From Phorcus lineatus (taxonomy: Eukaryota > Mollusca > Gastropoda > Trochida > Trochidae), in contig OV121086.1 of NCBI GenBank assembly GCA_921293015.1, positions 39,511,402 through 39,575,401 of the forward strand: a stretch of DNA of 64,000 bases, written 5' to 3'. Position 1 is the stretch's first letter; each line of letters starts with the position of its first letter. Made by a program: the position numbers and the translations under genes. Shown here piece by piece: positions 1-12,609 of the stretch. A model generated the notes under the pieces. That model saw nothing but the letters and a program-made list of their open reading frames with translations. It had not been told where the DNA came from and made no database searches.

Positions 1-840
1 TCTGAAATTGATAACCGGGTATTAACCTAGACTTGAAAATCTAAAAATAACGTGTAGAAGTGCTTAAAAGAGACCAAACGTTTTCAATTTAAGGAAATTT
101 GTGTGCGTTGTAAATGGATTTGATTTACATGTAGTTCTTGTGCACGAGCCCTATGACATCTCAGTCAACGTAACAACACAACATTTAATTTTGAATGTTA
201 TTGTTATTTGAACTTAAAGTAGATGTAGTCTCAAGTGCGTGCTTGTAAGGTAAGGTCGATGTCCAAGAAGTGAGATGATATTTTAGGTAGCTTTCCCAAG
301 AAGACTAGAGTATAATATAAACTGAAAAGCATGTCTGAAATTGATAACGGGACATTCACCCAGACCTGTCAATCAATCTCAAATAAACCTGTGGAGCTAA
401 CTGAGGAACTGCATGCATGTGTCATGGCATTATAAGCAACGTTCAGAACAACAATAATTGATAAATATTTCTGTGATCAATGGCTTCCTCGTTAATTCTA
501 TCCCACCTGTCAAACAATCTTAACATCACGTGCAGAGGTAGTTGAAGAATTTACTGTGAAAACAGAGTGAACGTGAAGAAAGGTAGCCTAAAGATAATAA
601 GGTATTTGGTTTTAAGATATGATTTCTATTTTGGTTTCAGTCAGACGCTTTCGATGTAGAGAATTTCGATTTTTAATGTGAAAAATTTAAATAGACGTCT
701 TCTGCTGATACGGTGAAGTTAGACATGAAGCAAACAAGTAAAGATGTAATGTTATCATAACCTCCAAAGTAAGAAATGTTTTGAAGCTTGAGGTTATGAT
801 AATAGTTTGTGGAAAAGAAAATAAATGGTGTTGATAACAA
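1..840. repeat. Diverged repeat block, family I (first copies)
   Basis: The sequence tctgaaattgataacc occurs at 1 and again at 336. The stretch 490-830 resembles 3980-4230 and 15050-16080 (ggtatttggtttnaagatat, then gatgtagagaattt). No gene is seen. A 13-bp palindrome (752-764 and 790-802) with a 25-nt loop lies inside. Confidence 0.6.
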
Positions 841-1636
841 ATTACCAAAGCAACGTTTTATTTGCTCTGCTGCGATGAATGAAATATTTCATTTAGATCA
901 TTTGTTATATAGACTTACTCTAGTTTTCTATGAAGAAATCTCAAACGTATTTTTATAACACCACCTCTTTATCATTATCAGATATATATCACGCGAAATA
1001 GTATGATAACGTATTTAACTAGTACATGGGATATATATAGTAACCTTCCACAACAAATATTGATCAATACAAAATAAGGGGTGTCGAAATCTGATTAAAA
1101 TTCCTATACTTATTTTGGGGTAATGACCCAACGGAATCTGTAGAACGAATCAATGACAATCATTTTATTTCAATTTGTTATGATTGGGTGCAACAAAAAT
1201 GAATTTATGGTCACAAAATGGATAGACAGAGAAATAAAAGAGGTGTAATGGATTGTGTCTCAAACTTTGTTGTATTTACATGTTTGACCTGTCATATATA
1301 TATAGATAATCTATCATTACACTTTCTCAGGATAGGGACATAGGTGTTGGTAACGCTGAGATTTTAACACCCTTTCAGCGCATGCTCGGAAACTGTCCTT
1401 CCTCATTGGATGGAAACACGAAAGTGTGAACTTTCTTGCAATAAAACTTCTGAACACGAGCCTCGAGTCTGTTGTAACACGCCTTTTGAGAAGGTTTGCA
1501 ACCCTCATCGACGTAGCAGTTTTAATTGGCTCAAATCATGGTCCGGTAATTTCAATTAAAATTGTCCTGATGAAAAGTACCGAGAGTGATTGTGAATATT
1601 ATTATATACCCATGTTAACTTAGGATAGTAATACAA

Positions 1637-1697
1637 GGGTGCAATACGGAATCCGTCTTCAAATTCCGTATTGCATTCGAGATTCCGTATTGCACCC
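1637..1697. repeat. Palindromic triplet of tgcaatacggaat
   Basis: The 17-bp arms at 1637-1653 and 1681-1697 are perfectly inverted, and a third inverted copy of the 13-mer core sits between them near 1663-1675. Confidence 0.85.
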
Positions 1698-2423
1698 CTG
1701 CCGGTTCTACTTTTTCTGAACCTTGGGACTTCCCGGCCGGGATTTCCCCGAAGCAGCCATTTATAGATATACATTTCGGTCATTGGGATTCCAAGATTGT
1801 CATTTCCAAGTGATTTGATTACAATTATAAACAAATACCATGAACCATCAAAATCAGCAGCGAAAGCGTAGACGTGTTATCTTCAACAGTGACTCCGTCT
1901 AACTGACGGCGCGAGCCAATATGACGACAACGTATTTGAAAATTTTGAAAATGACCTTGAACTTTAAAAGTTACTGATTTCTACACGATTGTTTATAATA
2001 AAATAGCTTGATCATTGTTTGATTTAAGCTTTATCATATTAAATCTATTCTTTTTATCTATTTGTTGTTATTGTAAGATGTGAAAGTCGGACTTGCTACA
2101 CTTCACGTCATGCGGAGGGATGTGGCATTCAGGTCAATTGCGTTATTTGGTCATCGGCGTACTAATACCAATGTCAAGGTAACCTCAACGCGGAAGTATG
2201 TATGGCGTGAAAATGTGTATCGCTACGCAACCTTTTATTTTTTATAAAACATATTTTTATTAATTAAGATCGGGAATATCATAAATATAGAACGCCATAC
2301 TAGTGCATTTTGATGTTTTGTATTGAACTCGAAAATGTCATGGGAGCATAAAAACAACTCGTTGTTCTGCTCCTGTCATAGCGTAACTGTTTATATATAA
2401 TTTTCTGTTTCATGATAAATACT

Positions 2424-2580
2424 CAGTGAAGTGTCTCAAGTCGGCAGGGTTCAAACCATCCCCTTGCCACGCTCCCAGTGAAGTGGCTTATGTCGGCAGG
2501 GATCAAAGCATCCCCTCACCACGCTAATCAGAGCACGTCGGCAGGGATCAAAGCATCCCCTCGCCACGCTAATCAGAGCC
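2424..2580. repeat. Three-copy tandem repeat, 45-52-bp unit
   Basis: The block tcggcaggg starts at 2441, 2493 and 2538, each followed by tcaaascatcccc and a ccacgct block. The first copy contains ggttcaaacc, which resembles a pol III B-box, but no tRNA fold was found. Confidence 0.85.
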
Positions 2581-3194
2581 CGATGCAGTAATTGAACGGC
2601 CGCTGTTCTCCGGACTTGACATATTGCAACAGTTTCAAACTGACATCTGGTGTGTAGTTTAATGTAAAATGATCCTATTGTTCATATCCTATAAAGACTC
2701 GTCCATATCGATAATCAGACAGACAGGCTCGGAGTCGCAGCTACGGCGCGACACAATCCCCGACTTCTCTCGCCTGTGGACGCCATTATTGTAAAAGTTC
2801 TGGTGAAAACCTCCCGCAGAAAATACAGAAGAAAAACACTAAGTCTTCTTGTTTGTCATCTTTTATAACCGGCTTGCCACTTTCAGTGGAGAAACATACG
2901 TGTTGTATTTCAAGCTGTGTTACTCCCATGACATCTTCTCGTATGACGTTCTATATATGTATCGGTACATTATACCCTCGAACACAGAGTATGCTAATGC
3001 ATCATATAAGAACTCGATAAGAGTCAATCGTGTAACGAAACTTCAAAAGAGAAAATACAACCGGCAATTAATAAAACTTCAAATAAAAAGTATCAATGTC
3101 ATAAACTACGGCAAGAGAAATAGGAATTGTTTTAAGCAAAATCTTTTAGACTTTCACATTTCGGTTAAAAATTTAGAAAGAGTGTTTAATTGAT

Positions 3195-3640
3195 TAAGAT
3201 CTTAATTCACAGGATCAAGCAAATAAAACAGTAAACCTATACTAATAACTATGTCGTTTGTCGTTTACTGGGCAATATGATCTGTAATCTCAATGAAATT
3301 GACAAGAGCAACATCATATCAAGGAAAGATTGACATAAATTGTTATGAATACTAATTAGGTATACTACTCGTATATTTAGTTAACAGTATATCAACACAA
3401 TGACGTCATCAATGGGCAATAGAAATTATTTACTTTTGCTGTGTTTGACATCATAGCATGGGCATATGTTAAATTGAATTAAATGTTATCCTACTATCGT
3501 AGAGTATTTCTCATTGAAATTTACATATATCTATTTCACATATAGTTGTATTGTAAATAGTGGAAACCAAAGCCTAATTAACAACTGATCTACTTAGCAA
3601 TATAGTAAAATTACTTGGGCCAGTTGTTAATCCTCATTGA
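3195..3640. repeat. Repeat family II, copy 1
   Basis: It begins near acaggatcaagcaaataaaa and is followed by a tgtcgtttgtcgttta-type block and a TGACGTCA at 3401. It is related to 5170-5640 and 16840-17300. Confidence 0.5.
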
Positions 3641-3974
3641 TTTTGAATTGAATTTGAATATTTCTACAAACTAGTTTCATTTTTTGAGATGAGTTTAAAA
3701 CACAATACTCCATGTTCTTAAGGTTCTTTAAAAACTTAAACTTGCAATCAAAACAACAGATATTGCTTGATCTGCTTGTGAAGCTTTCGCTAACATGTAC
3801 GTAAAGACTTCGGAACCCTCGTAAAGGTTTTAAGAATGTGCCTATATTTTTGTTTCATGAACTTCCCTCGAAAAGCATCCTTTTTATGTAAGGTCGTAAC
3901 AAGTATGATAAATCTTATGATTAAAAATTTATCCCAAAAGAAATGGATTTAATACAAAAGAAAGTAAAGAACTT

Positions 3975-4230
3975 TTTCTGAAATCCAAAACCGTATATTC
4001 ACTAGGATTTGTCAAATTATCGTAAAATCAGCTTAAGTATTTACTGTAAAATCAGAGGGGATATGTTGAAAGGTAACTGTAAATAAATGTAAACGGATAT
4101 TTGGTTTGAAAGATATGATTCTATTCTGGTAACTGTCTGATAGTTTCGATGTAGAGAATTTACAGTTTTAAATGTGAAAGATTATGGAGACATCTTAAGC
4201 TGACAAAGTGAAGTTAGATAAGAAACAAAC
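3975..4230. repeat. Repeat family I, internal copy
   Basis: It matches 530-740 in order: tttactgt..aaatcagag, atatttggtttgaaagatat, gtttcgatgtagagaattta and gctgacaaagtgaagttaga. Confidence 0.6.
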
Positions 4231-4249
4231 ATGTTAAGATTCCACACAG

Positions 4250-4452
4250 GTTCCTCGACATCCATTACCAATATCATCAACCATTGCAAATATCATCAAC
4301 CATTACAAATATTATCATCCATTAAAACATCCCCAACCATTACAATCAACCATTACAAATTTCATGAACCATTAAAAATATCATCAACCATTACAAATTT
4401 CCACATCCATTACAAATTTCCATCAACCAGTACAATTTCCATCAACCATTTA
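4250..4452. repeat. Minisatellite, unit about 18-20 bp
   Basis: Degenerate tandem copies of catcaaccattacaaatat fill this stretch. An open frame across it is only a shadow of the repeat. Confidence 0.85.
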
Positions 4453-4675
4453 AAACTTTATCGCCATCAGCAGTGATCATTACCAACTGAACTGAATTGA
4501 CAAATGAATTTTGACCAAATCCTCGCATATGGAGACAAAATTCTTTTTGTTTAAGGTAGATTGGGCTTTTTTACAATCAATTCAAAATTTGTTAGCAATT
4601 GTTTGACGTATGGAATATTGTTTAACAATCGATAAACTTTCTTACCTTATATCTGAAATAGATTTACTAGTGGAA

Positions 4676-4741
4676 TTCACGCCGCTAATGGCTGAAATAT
4701 TGCCCAAGCGGCGTTAAACAATAACTCACTCACTCACTCAC
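4676..4741 (+). repeat. Gastropod SINE-type 3' end with ACTC tail
   Basis: The sequence holds gccgctaatggctgaaatat, then gcggcgttaaac, then an ACTC tandem tail. From memory, this arrangement is typical of short interspersed repeats in abalone-like gastropods. Only the 3' part is recognisable; no A/B-box head was found upstream. Confidence 0.55.
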
Positions 4742-5169
4742 TAGTGGAATGTAACGTAGACGATGGTTTAGTTTAAGTTGAGTTTGAGGTTTAGCTTATA
4801 TCATTTTCGAAGAGCCTCAGACATCTATTTAAGTTAATACTATCTGACTAGAAGGTGTCTCGCCTTGAAATGGAATGGAATAAGAACGATTACAGATAAA
4901 GATATGACAACACTGAAATAATGTCCACATATCACTTAATAATTGTTTCAGCCTCTGTTCCCGTATTCCGATGTTATTATTCAATATTTTTAAATAGTTT
5001 CAATGAAACAAAATGGGCAACTAAGAAATTATTACACTTGGAGTATGTGGTATTACTTTAACGAAACTCGTGCAAATTTGTAACTATCGCATTTGCTTTG
5101 ATAATAAAAACATTCACACTAGTTTTGTAAAAGTCATATGACACACTACCTCGTGTAATGACCTCTTTG

Positions 5170-5870
5170 TATTAGGTTTAGACTACAGGATCAATCAAAT
5201 AAAATGTTAATAACGTCGTTCCTATGATATATTTATGTCACTTACTTGAAAGTACAATTCATAAACCAATTGAATTGCCACAAGAAACATTTGACTTAAT
5301 TTGATTAATGTTTGACGTAAATTGGCGTTAATACTTATTATGGTTACTACTAGACATATTAAGTGTAGAGTAAATGAGCCTGATGACGTCATTATGGATG
5401 GATGGTAAATACCATTCTTAATCGATGTCTTTGACGTCATTCGGTTATCATAAAAGTTGTCACATGAATAAAATCATAGATTAACCTAGTGATGGAGATT
5501 ATTTCATATCAAAATAGACTCACTTGACATACATTTTAAATCGTGTCAATGAACTTTGAATTTCCACTAAATTCTCTTTGTAATAAGGTAATATATAAAT
5601 ACAGGTTTCATCGTATTTGAGAATACAAATTTGCATATTGAAAGGTTGTATCAATGATTCAAAACTTCAAACATCAGAGAGAAATCTAGCCAATCACTTC
5701 TCAAATAAACAGTGACTACAATTGAAGTTTTATCGTATCATGTAATATATGATTAAATTCAAGCTTCAGCAAAGTAGTAGTGGCGTCCGATAAAAAGTGA
5801 TACGGTTCGAATCTAGCTACATCTATGAGCTTGTTGACTTCTATCATCTACATGTACATATATATTCTAT
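5170..5870. repeat. Repeat family II, copy 2
   Basis: It shares acaggatcaatcaaataaaa, then attaacctagtgatggagat and tttgtaataaggtaata with the copy at 16.85 kb. Two TGACGTCA sites lie inside (5384 and 5432). Confidence 0.55.
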
Positions 5871-8860
5871 TTTTAGTAAGTACGGCGTGTTTTGCTGAGA
5901 CTGCTATTCTGCATCAACAATGGGTTCCAACATTTAGTTTCTGTCTTGGTTTCACTACAGGCTTCCTTGGCTTTAAGTCTTGAATCTGTTAATATCATTA
6001 TATAAGATTAAAATTTATTTTTCTAATCTGTATGTCAAATGGCCTGATAAATGTTTCACCAGCTACACAGGACAAACACTATGTTATTTAGCACTTATTT
6101 TAATGTACATATCTTCAAACTTTCCAATAAATATTAGTTTATGCGTTTGAATTTACTTCGGAGGGTCAAACATGTCATTACTCAAACAAATTATCTGGAG
6201 TCAGAGAAAGAATTATCTTATATCAAGAAAACAATGCGTTCGGCCATTTAAGTGTGAACACCATTCTATCATTTGCGTCAGGGAGATTGAACCGCGTAGC
6301 TGAACTAAACGGGCTCAACTGAAGGGCTCATTTCCTTGCCGAAAAAAATACGTTTTGTTAGATACGTGGTCCAGAGCCTGTAATTATCATTGAATTGCTT
6401 TTTACAAATACATGTACGATAATGAAACAAGAAAAGCCTTTAAAAAGGTTAAGTTGGAGGCACCCTTGTTAGGCTAGGAAATACTGCGAAATCATAGGGT
6501 AGAAATAGCATAGGATTTTCATTACAGCAAATAAGTAGATTAAGGCCATTAATAGAAAAAAAGACCTTCATTTTATCTTTTATTTAGAAAAAGTTATACA
6601 ATTATTTGTTCATAGCATCAAATAATAGAATAGTCAGGCAAACTTGCAGTTATAAATAGATCTATACAGTTCTGTTTTAAAGGCCGGGATCCAAACCTCC
6701 AAAAAAACCCATGGGTTTCTTATCTTTGACATCTTAACTGTGATTAGTTGATTCCATAAACAGAAGATATACATGTAATCAGTGTTTGAGTGATAGGGCA
6801 GTAACGGTTTCTTTTGTGCCTGGGAGAGCTCAGCAGGGTCAAAGGTCACAAAATTTTACTACAACTTGTGGCTAGTAGTAGACTATTCAGTTTCAGTGCA
6901 CAATAATCAGGAAAAAACCCATAAGTTATAAAACATGAAGTTTGATTTTGTGTGATAAGCTGATATTATCATCAGTATATTAAGTTTTATAAATTTAATG
7001 AGATGACCAACACTAATTTAATGAGATCTTTCCCTAAAGGCCTAACAAGGAACTGTATTTTGTTAACATTGTGTTAAAAAAAAGTTCAAAACAATCATTG
7101 TCTTTTAACAATGTTTGGATGTATTTGAAATGAATATTTTACTATTGTTGACAAAAGTTATACAAAATTGTCTAAATCCATTTCCTGTCACAATAATCTT
7201 TTCATAACCTTACTCATAAGTCTCTATAGCTTATCCCCACAACCATAGCTAAATATTTTGGGGACATATGGGTTGGGGGAGGTTTTGATTTCCCTGTCAG
7301 GCTGGGAAGGCAGTGAAATCTGACACTCTGAATGGATTTTTTCCTCCACTAGCAGACTTGTTTGGTATGGTAATGATAAGAATCTAGTCACGTGACATTT
7401 ACAGAGTTAATTCAAATTTGGAAACAATAATGAAGTTAATGAAGTCAGAGTACTCTTTTAGAATTTACTTTTTATCAAACATGTTCAGGAATTCCCCTTC
7501 TTTAAAGTGTCAAGGATATATTGTTTGAGTATGATAACTTTCCGGTAAGAAGATTTTGATTTATTCCACTTTGAATATAGGTACCCTGAATTTTTTCCCT
7601 TCAAGGTGTAGTTTTTTCAGGTCAACTTGGCCACGCCAACACCGTGTATAGTGGTGGATGCCGGCCTTTAAACAACAGTCACCGATTTATCCCTTGGAAA
7701 TAGATCTATCTTTAGAATATAGGTCACAACTGATAGCGTCCAGCACCGCACAAAGTGTTCGACTCTTTTGCAAATTCATAAATCCATATGTATCACTCAT
7801 TGTTTCTCAACTCTCAAAGATTGCCATTACAAGATATATTAAATTAAAGTCTAGTTCACTGCCTCTATCTTTGTCTGTCACGAAGCGATATCCCACAAAT
7901 TGACTCGCTTTTATGACATTCTCTACTTATCGAACTTGTAGCCGCTTGTTTCTTAGCGTGTGCCGTTGTAAAGGAGGGGTTTTTACTAACATGGAATAGA
8001 GTTTTCTAACCTTTCATGCGACATTTACGCGTCTTATTTAGTACACGTGCGGTCATGAAGAATTGTACTTTCTTTTTTATTCTTAAACACCACTGTTCCC
8101 TTTAAATTTTGAGATTTGCAGAGACAATCGTTTTCCGTATTAAAGGTTGCCAATTATTTCGGAATACCCACATGGTCACGTGGTTCTAAAATTGATACAG
8201 GTGTGTTCATTGGTTTACGATATTGCCGAAATACGAAGAGGCTAAATATGATTGGTTGAAAGTTCCTTTGAAACTTCCAACTGTAATATAGAGAGAATTT
8301 CAGCTGTTAAGATGGTTGGAGGCCGTTGGGGCCTCCAAGCAATAACGACAGCTGAGTTTAAAGATCTGCAAATGTTTCAGAAACTGAACTCAACAGATAA
8401 TTTCTGAGATGGTGAATAACTTTAATTGATATAGTTACTAGTTTAATTGTTTAGAAAGACTATAATAATGATAAGAGTACTTGAACCAGCGTTCTATATA
8501 TAACACTACCATCATAGAATTATTATAACAAAAATATTTGTAAAGTCATAACATATCCTCCTTGACACCATATGATATTTCACTTACTTCATACAAAAAC
8601 TAAAGTTCTTAATATAAATAATAATTTCGATATGAATGCGGTTTTATTCCTTTGCTTAATAAAAGTCATTCTCAGCTCAAACACAGACAAAAGTGTTACA
8701 GGATAGTAGATCAAATCAATTTGACTTCATTCAAGATGAAATCAAAGATTGGATATACATTTGTATCTCAGGTGTGTTATCGAAAATTATTCCAAATTAG
8801 TTTCGATAAAAACACTTTTGAAGTGCTGTGCTAGATAGTGATATAGACATTACAAAGACT
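5870..8860. other. Gene-free AT-rich stretch
   Basis: I see no gene or intact element. A minus-strand piece of the gtgtgaacacc repeat lies near 6240-6275. Short frames here have no coding signature. Confidence 0.5.
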
Positions 8861-9103
8861 TTCTTATACCGGCTTCTGTTCCAAAGTTATTAATAGCTGG
8901 ATAAGGATTAAACCCTTATCTGACATCAAAGGCATTGTTATCTTCATGTTTAACATAAAAAGAAAGCGTTCGTGGTAACTGGAATTGTTGCGATAAACAC
9001 TTGTAAACAAATATTCTTTGAGCACCAAATGCACTCAAAACGTTAAACGTTCACATGAATAAAAAAGGACCGAATTACCAACCTTGATACAGTATCTGTC
9101 ATC

Positions 9104-9418
9104 CTAAAGGCGAAAAAACATATGTGAAAGGTGCCTCACAATATCGTTGTATATTTCACCTTGTGTCGACGAACTATTAAATACCTCTTTAAACTCTGAC
9201 GCTGCGCTCTCAACTAACAAGCTCCATGCAGCGATAATTGAAAATGACAAGATGTCAGCCAATGAAATGAAGGGAGGGAATTTGCTTTGTTCACGTAAAT
9301 TGGCAAGGTTGTAAACATACTTCGAAACGGAATCAAATAATTGCATGGTGTCACTGAATAACACGTACACATTATTTTCTATTTCATCAATAACATCATC
9401 GATAAACTGACCGAAGAT
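9104..9418 (-). CDS. Exon-like frame, unknown helical protein (copy 1)
   Basis: I do not recognise the product. An open minus-strand frame reads FGQFIDDVIDEIENNVYV, then SLADILSFSIIAAWSLLVES, then SEFKEVFNSSS and so on to a stop after HMFFRL. The composition is that of a soluble or amphipathic helical protein. A diverged copy lies about 3.75 kb away (12835-13100) within a larger duplicated block. Donor-like atcaag/gttggt and acceptor-like cgcctttag sites lie just downstream. It could be one exon of a tandemly duplicated gene, or a chance frame. Confidence 0.3.
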   Translation of the reverse strand: MFGQFIDDVIDEIENNVYVLFSDTMQLFDSVSKYVYNLANLREQSKFPPFISLADILSFSIIAAWSLLVESAASEFKEVFNSSSTQGEIYNDIVRHLSHMFFRL

Positions 9419-9764
9419 TTTTTTTTATGACGATACACGCTAATTTGATTTCAAGTATCACTACATCGGTCAATCTGGATAAGTGAGGACATTTCCTAAA
9501 TGAAGCAAAATGAAAGGTCATCTTTATATTCCAGGGAACTAGGAGATAGACTTTCAATTACAAAGATTAGGTGACGTGGGTTTCAACGCCGCTTTCAAGA
9601 GTATTCCCCTTGTATCCAGGCTGCTAGTATTATTACAGGGAGAAAGCCCGCAACACTAATATGGCTATGCATTACGTTGAAACCTGCGAGCATCGTCTGG
9701 AACTGGCGAACCATTGGTATTGTGCTTAAAGTCAGTGTAGCATTACACCCAAACCTTACTGCAT

Positions 9765-9870
9765 GGCTGCCCGAGCAAAGTTGCCGAGCCCCTGTAGGGA
9801 TTCGAACAAGTGACCTCTTGATCCAAGGCGAACGCGTTAACCACTGCGCTAAGATTGCTGATTGGACTTA
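9765..9870 (-). repeat. tRNA-derived SINE head
   Basis: On the minus strand an A-box (tagcgcagtggttaacgcg) is followed by a B-box (gttcgaatccc), the layout of a tRNA-related pol III promoter. The acceptor stem is not intact and SINE-like sequence continues to about 9650, so this is a SINE rather than a tRNA gene. Confidence 0.65.
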
Positions 9871-10640
9871 GTGCTAGTGACATTGGAACTTAGTCCTTGA
9901 AATCTTGTTTAAATAATCTATTGGTGAAAAATATAATAATATTAGGTAACCGATTAAAACTTAAGAGAACTGTCTTTTTCCAAATTGTTTTGTAGGGTAG
10001 AATGTTTTGTTTTAGGGAAAGTTAAATGAAAAATCATATTAAAAGAAAGTATATTACTGTATATGCGTTTGAATTAAAAGCAGTAGGGGTTTTCCTGTAT
10101 AACGAGATGACGCTCATGTCCTCATCAAGGATTAAGGATATTGCAATACGAAAATAAGCAGCGATACCCATTCTTAGTCTTTATAATCAGCAGATGAAAA
10201 TGATATTTCTGTTGAGCTTTCCAATCAAAAGACAAAACAACAGATTTGAACAATAAATGTTGCATGTGTCTTAAACTAGCATTGTTGTTAACATTCGTGG
10301 TGAATTTAGCTTTGCTCATATATCAGAATGTATATCGATTTTTATCGAAAACAATTAATTGTCATAAGAATTGCATTCCTTAATGAGTATGAGATACCAA
10401 AGTGCATTGTTAAATGGCATTTTGGCACTTATCAAAGCCAATTAATAAGCCATGAAAACCATGAAATGTTTCTTTAATAAAGAACATTTAGGAATGCAAA
10501 CGGCAGCCAAAAAAGTCATAGACTATCTGACCCCCTGCTAAGGTTGACACTTTGCAGGGGACCTGGTACAAGAGGAAATTAATCAAAATGATGACACTTC
10601 ATTCCGTAACATCTGCTGATACTTGAGACTCGACCTAGAC

Positions 10641-12095
10641 CTCTGATACTTCGACCTAGATTTCTGGTACTTTTCAGTAAAGATCATGACCAAAATTTAA
10701 ATCGGTATCGATATCTTATTTTTGTGACGTGTACCTTTGCACAAGTAGAAATAGCACGGGATTTCACTCTTTTCTCAATTTTCAATCATTTTGATGTAAG
10801 AATACAAAAGCTTATATTTCGAATCTATGGTTGCAACGGTAAGTGTCTACATTCATGGTAACAGTGTTTTTAAATTTCAGTTTAGAAAGTGGTAGCTTCC
10901 TTTTTATCTTCAGTTTACTAACCCATTAACTTTACCTTTGAAACTACAGCTGAGATGCGAGAGCCTAATAAGAACAAGTTAAATATGTCTTATATAAACG
11001 TCGGTATTTACATTGCTGTAATCAATGAGGGAGTTTGGTTTAAATTTCAATTTTGAATAACGGTTGTCCAAAACGTCGTTAGGAATATAACACAACTCAA
11101 AATGCTGTCATATCATAATATGTAGCTGTAATAACTCATAATTTGCGAAATCTACATTATGATATACATATATGTTATTATAAACAATATAAGTTAAATT
11201 AGTTTATCATATCCAGTTTAAAGTCTCCCATAACCCTCTATAGAGATGCTCAAGATGTTATGAATTGAAAATCAATGAGTTAACATATAGCTTATCATAA
11301 GTCTGATTAGCAATATCTATGAACAAGTAGGACTGTCCGTTAAAATTTTATTTTCCGATGATGAACGGAACTTAAAGAGCCACTTCGTGATTTTCATAAC
11401 ATATTATTTACCTTTGATGCGAACCTAAATGTCATATGCAGTGGTACAAAATCAAAACATCTTAACTTTTCATGTCCAAACGACATATATATGAAAAATA
11501 ATGGTTTTCCATGAAAATCTAAAAACAGCCTTATAAATGCACAGAGGTGTAGATACCACGTAAAATATACATATATACTAGTTATATAACCTAACAAACA
11601 CTATCAACTCCTAACTGCCCTCCTGGCTGTTCTAGATAAGTCTCCAAAATTACGTTTGACTATTTGACGCGCGCCACTGTCCGGTTTTCGATAATAATTG
11701 CGACGTTCTACCTTCATTTTGTCACCGTACAAAACCCATTAGCTTTAAAATGTGTCTTTTTGGTAACAGTCGATTTAATGGTTTATCTTTTTACACGGAG
11801 AAGTTCATAAAACAGATTATTAAATCACTTCTGTTTAGGTGTTCCTAGATTATTTGTTATTAAGCCTGTTTATATTTCATCAAATTTTACTTATCCCGAT
11901 GTAACTAAATATATTATAAGGAATAAGAATTTTCCGTTAAATCAAGTTTTTATTTTTTCAAATTGCATTGTACCACAAGGCACGACGCACAAACGAAAAA
12001 GTGGTTCCGAATAATCCTTATTTCCCTATGCGAGTGTTATTGGAAGTTCGACATACTGTCCTCAATCTACCTCTAATCAATACCAATAAGAGCCT
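10641..12095. other. Gene-free AT-rich stretch
   Basis: Nothing was recognised here apart from simple AT-rich sequence. Confidence 0.5.
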
Positions 12096-12609
12096 AGTGA
12101 TCCACCTATTCAACCTCCCCTGGGTTGAAATGATTTATGGGCAACCCTTGGCAAATTCTGTCTGATCTGTTCGGATTTTGTGTTTATTGTATCAACTGAT
12201 TGTGTTAATTCGAATTAAACTATAAACCGTTATTTCGTAATGTGCCAACTCTGGTTTGACCTGACGATTAGATACCTAAAGCATTACCAGAAGATTGGGC
12301 AATATATTTATCACACGACGAATTGTCCTTGGCAACAGATAACGACTTTTCGTTGTGTCGACGAACGGTACCCTTGACATGTGAGATAATTTCGATACGA
12401 ATGTCTCAATACATTGCTCAATATATGATGAAGGTCTATTTCTGAAAAGGTCTTATCTGATATTAACAAAGTATAATGTAGGTAAAAAGGTGTTGACTTA
12501 GTTTTCAGGATGTTTTAAATGAAACAATAGATTTCACTGGTGAAAAAGAAAAAAATTATTTACATTTTGTTTTGATATGTAAAAACATTTAGTGTTGTAT
12601 ATTTGCCTC

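Larger units (their letters stand above)
8860..10640. repeat. Duplicated block, unit about 3.75 kb (left)
   Basis: Blocks at 8870-8970, 9075-9340 and 10535-10640 recur at 12625-12735, 12825-13090 and 14285-14390 with nearly constant offset (about 3745-3765). The SINE at 9765 has no counterpart in the right copy. Confidence 0.6.

Noticed and set aside
2441-2475. Possible tRNA B-box (ggttcaaacc)
   Set aside because: It is part of a three-copy tandem repeat, and no A-box or cloverleaf accompanies it.
2849-3193. 114-codon plus-strand open frame
   Set aside because: It lacks an ATG at its apparent start, has AT-driven composition and matches no family. It lies between repeat blocks and is probably chance.
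4231-4476. 81-codon frame rich in ITNIINH-type repeats
   Set aside because: It is only the translation of an 18-20-bp minisatellite.
9765-9870. Possible tRNA gene on the minus strand
   Set aside because: A and B boxes are present, but a full cloverleaf with paired acceptor stem could not be drawn and SINE-like sequence continues downstream.
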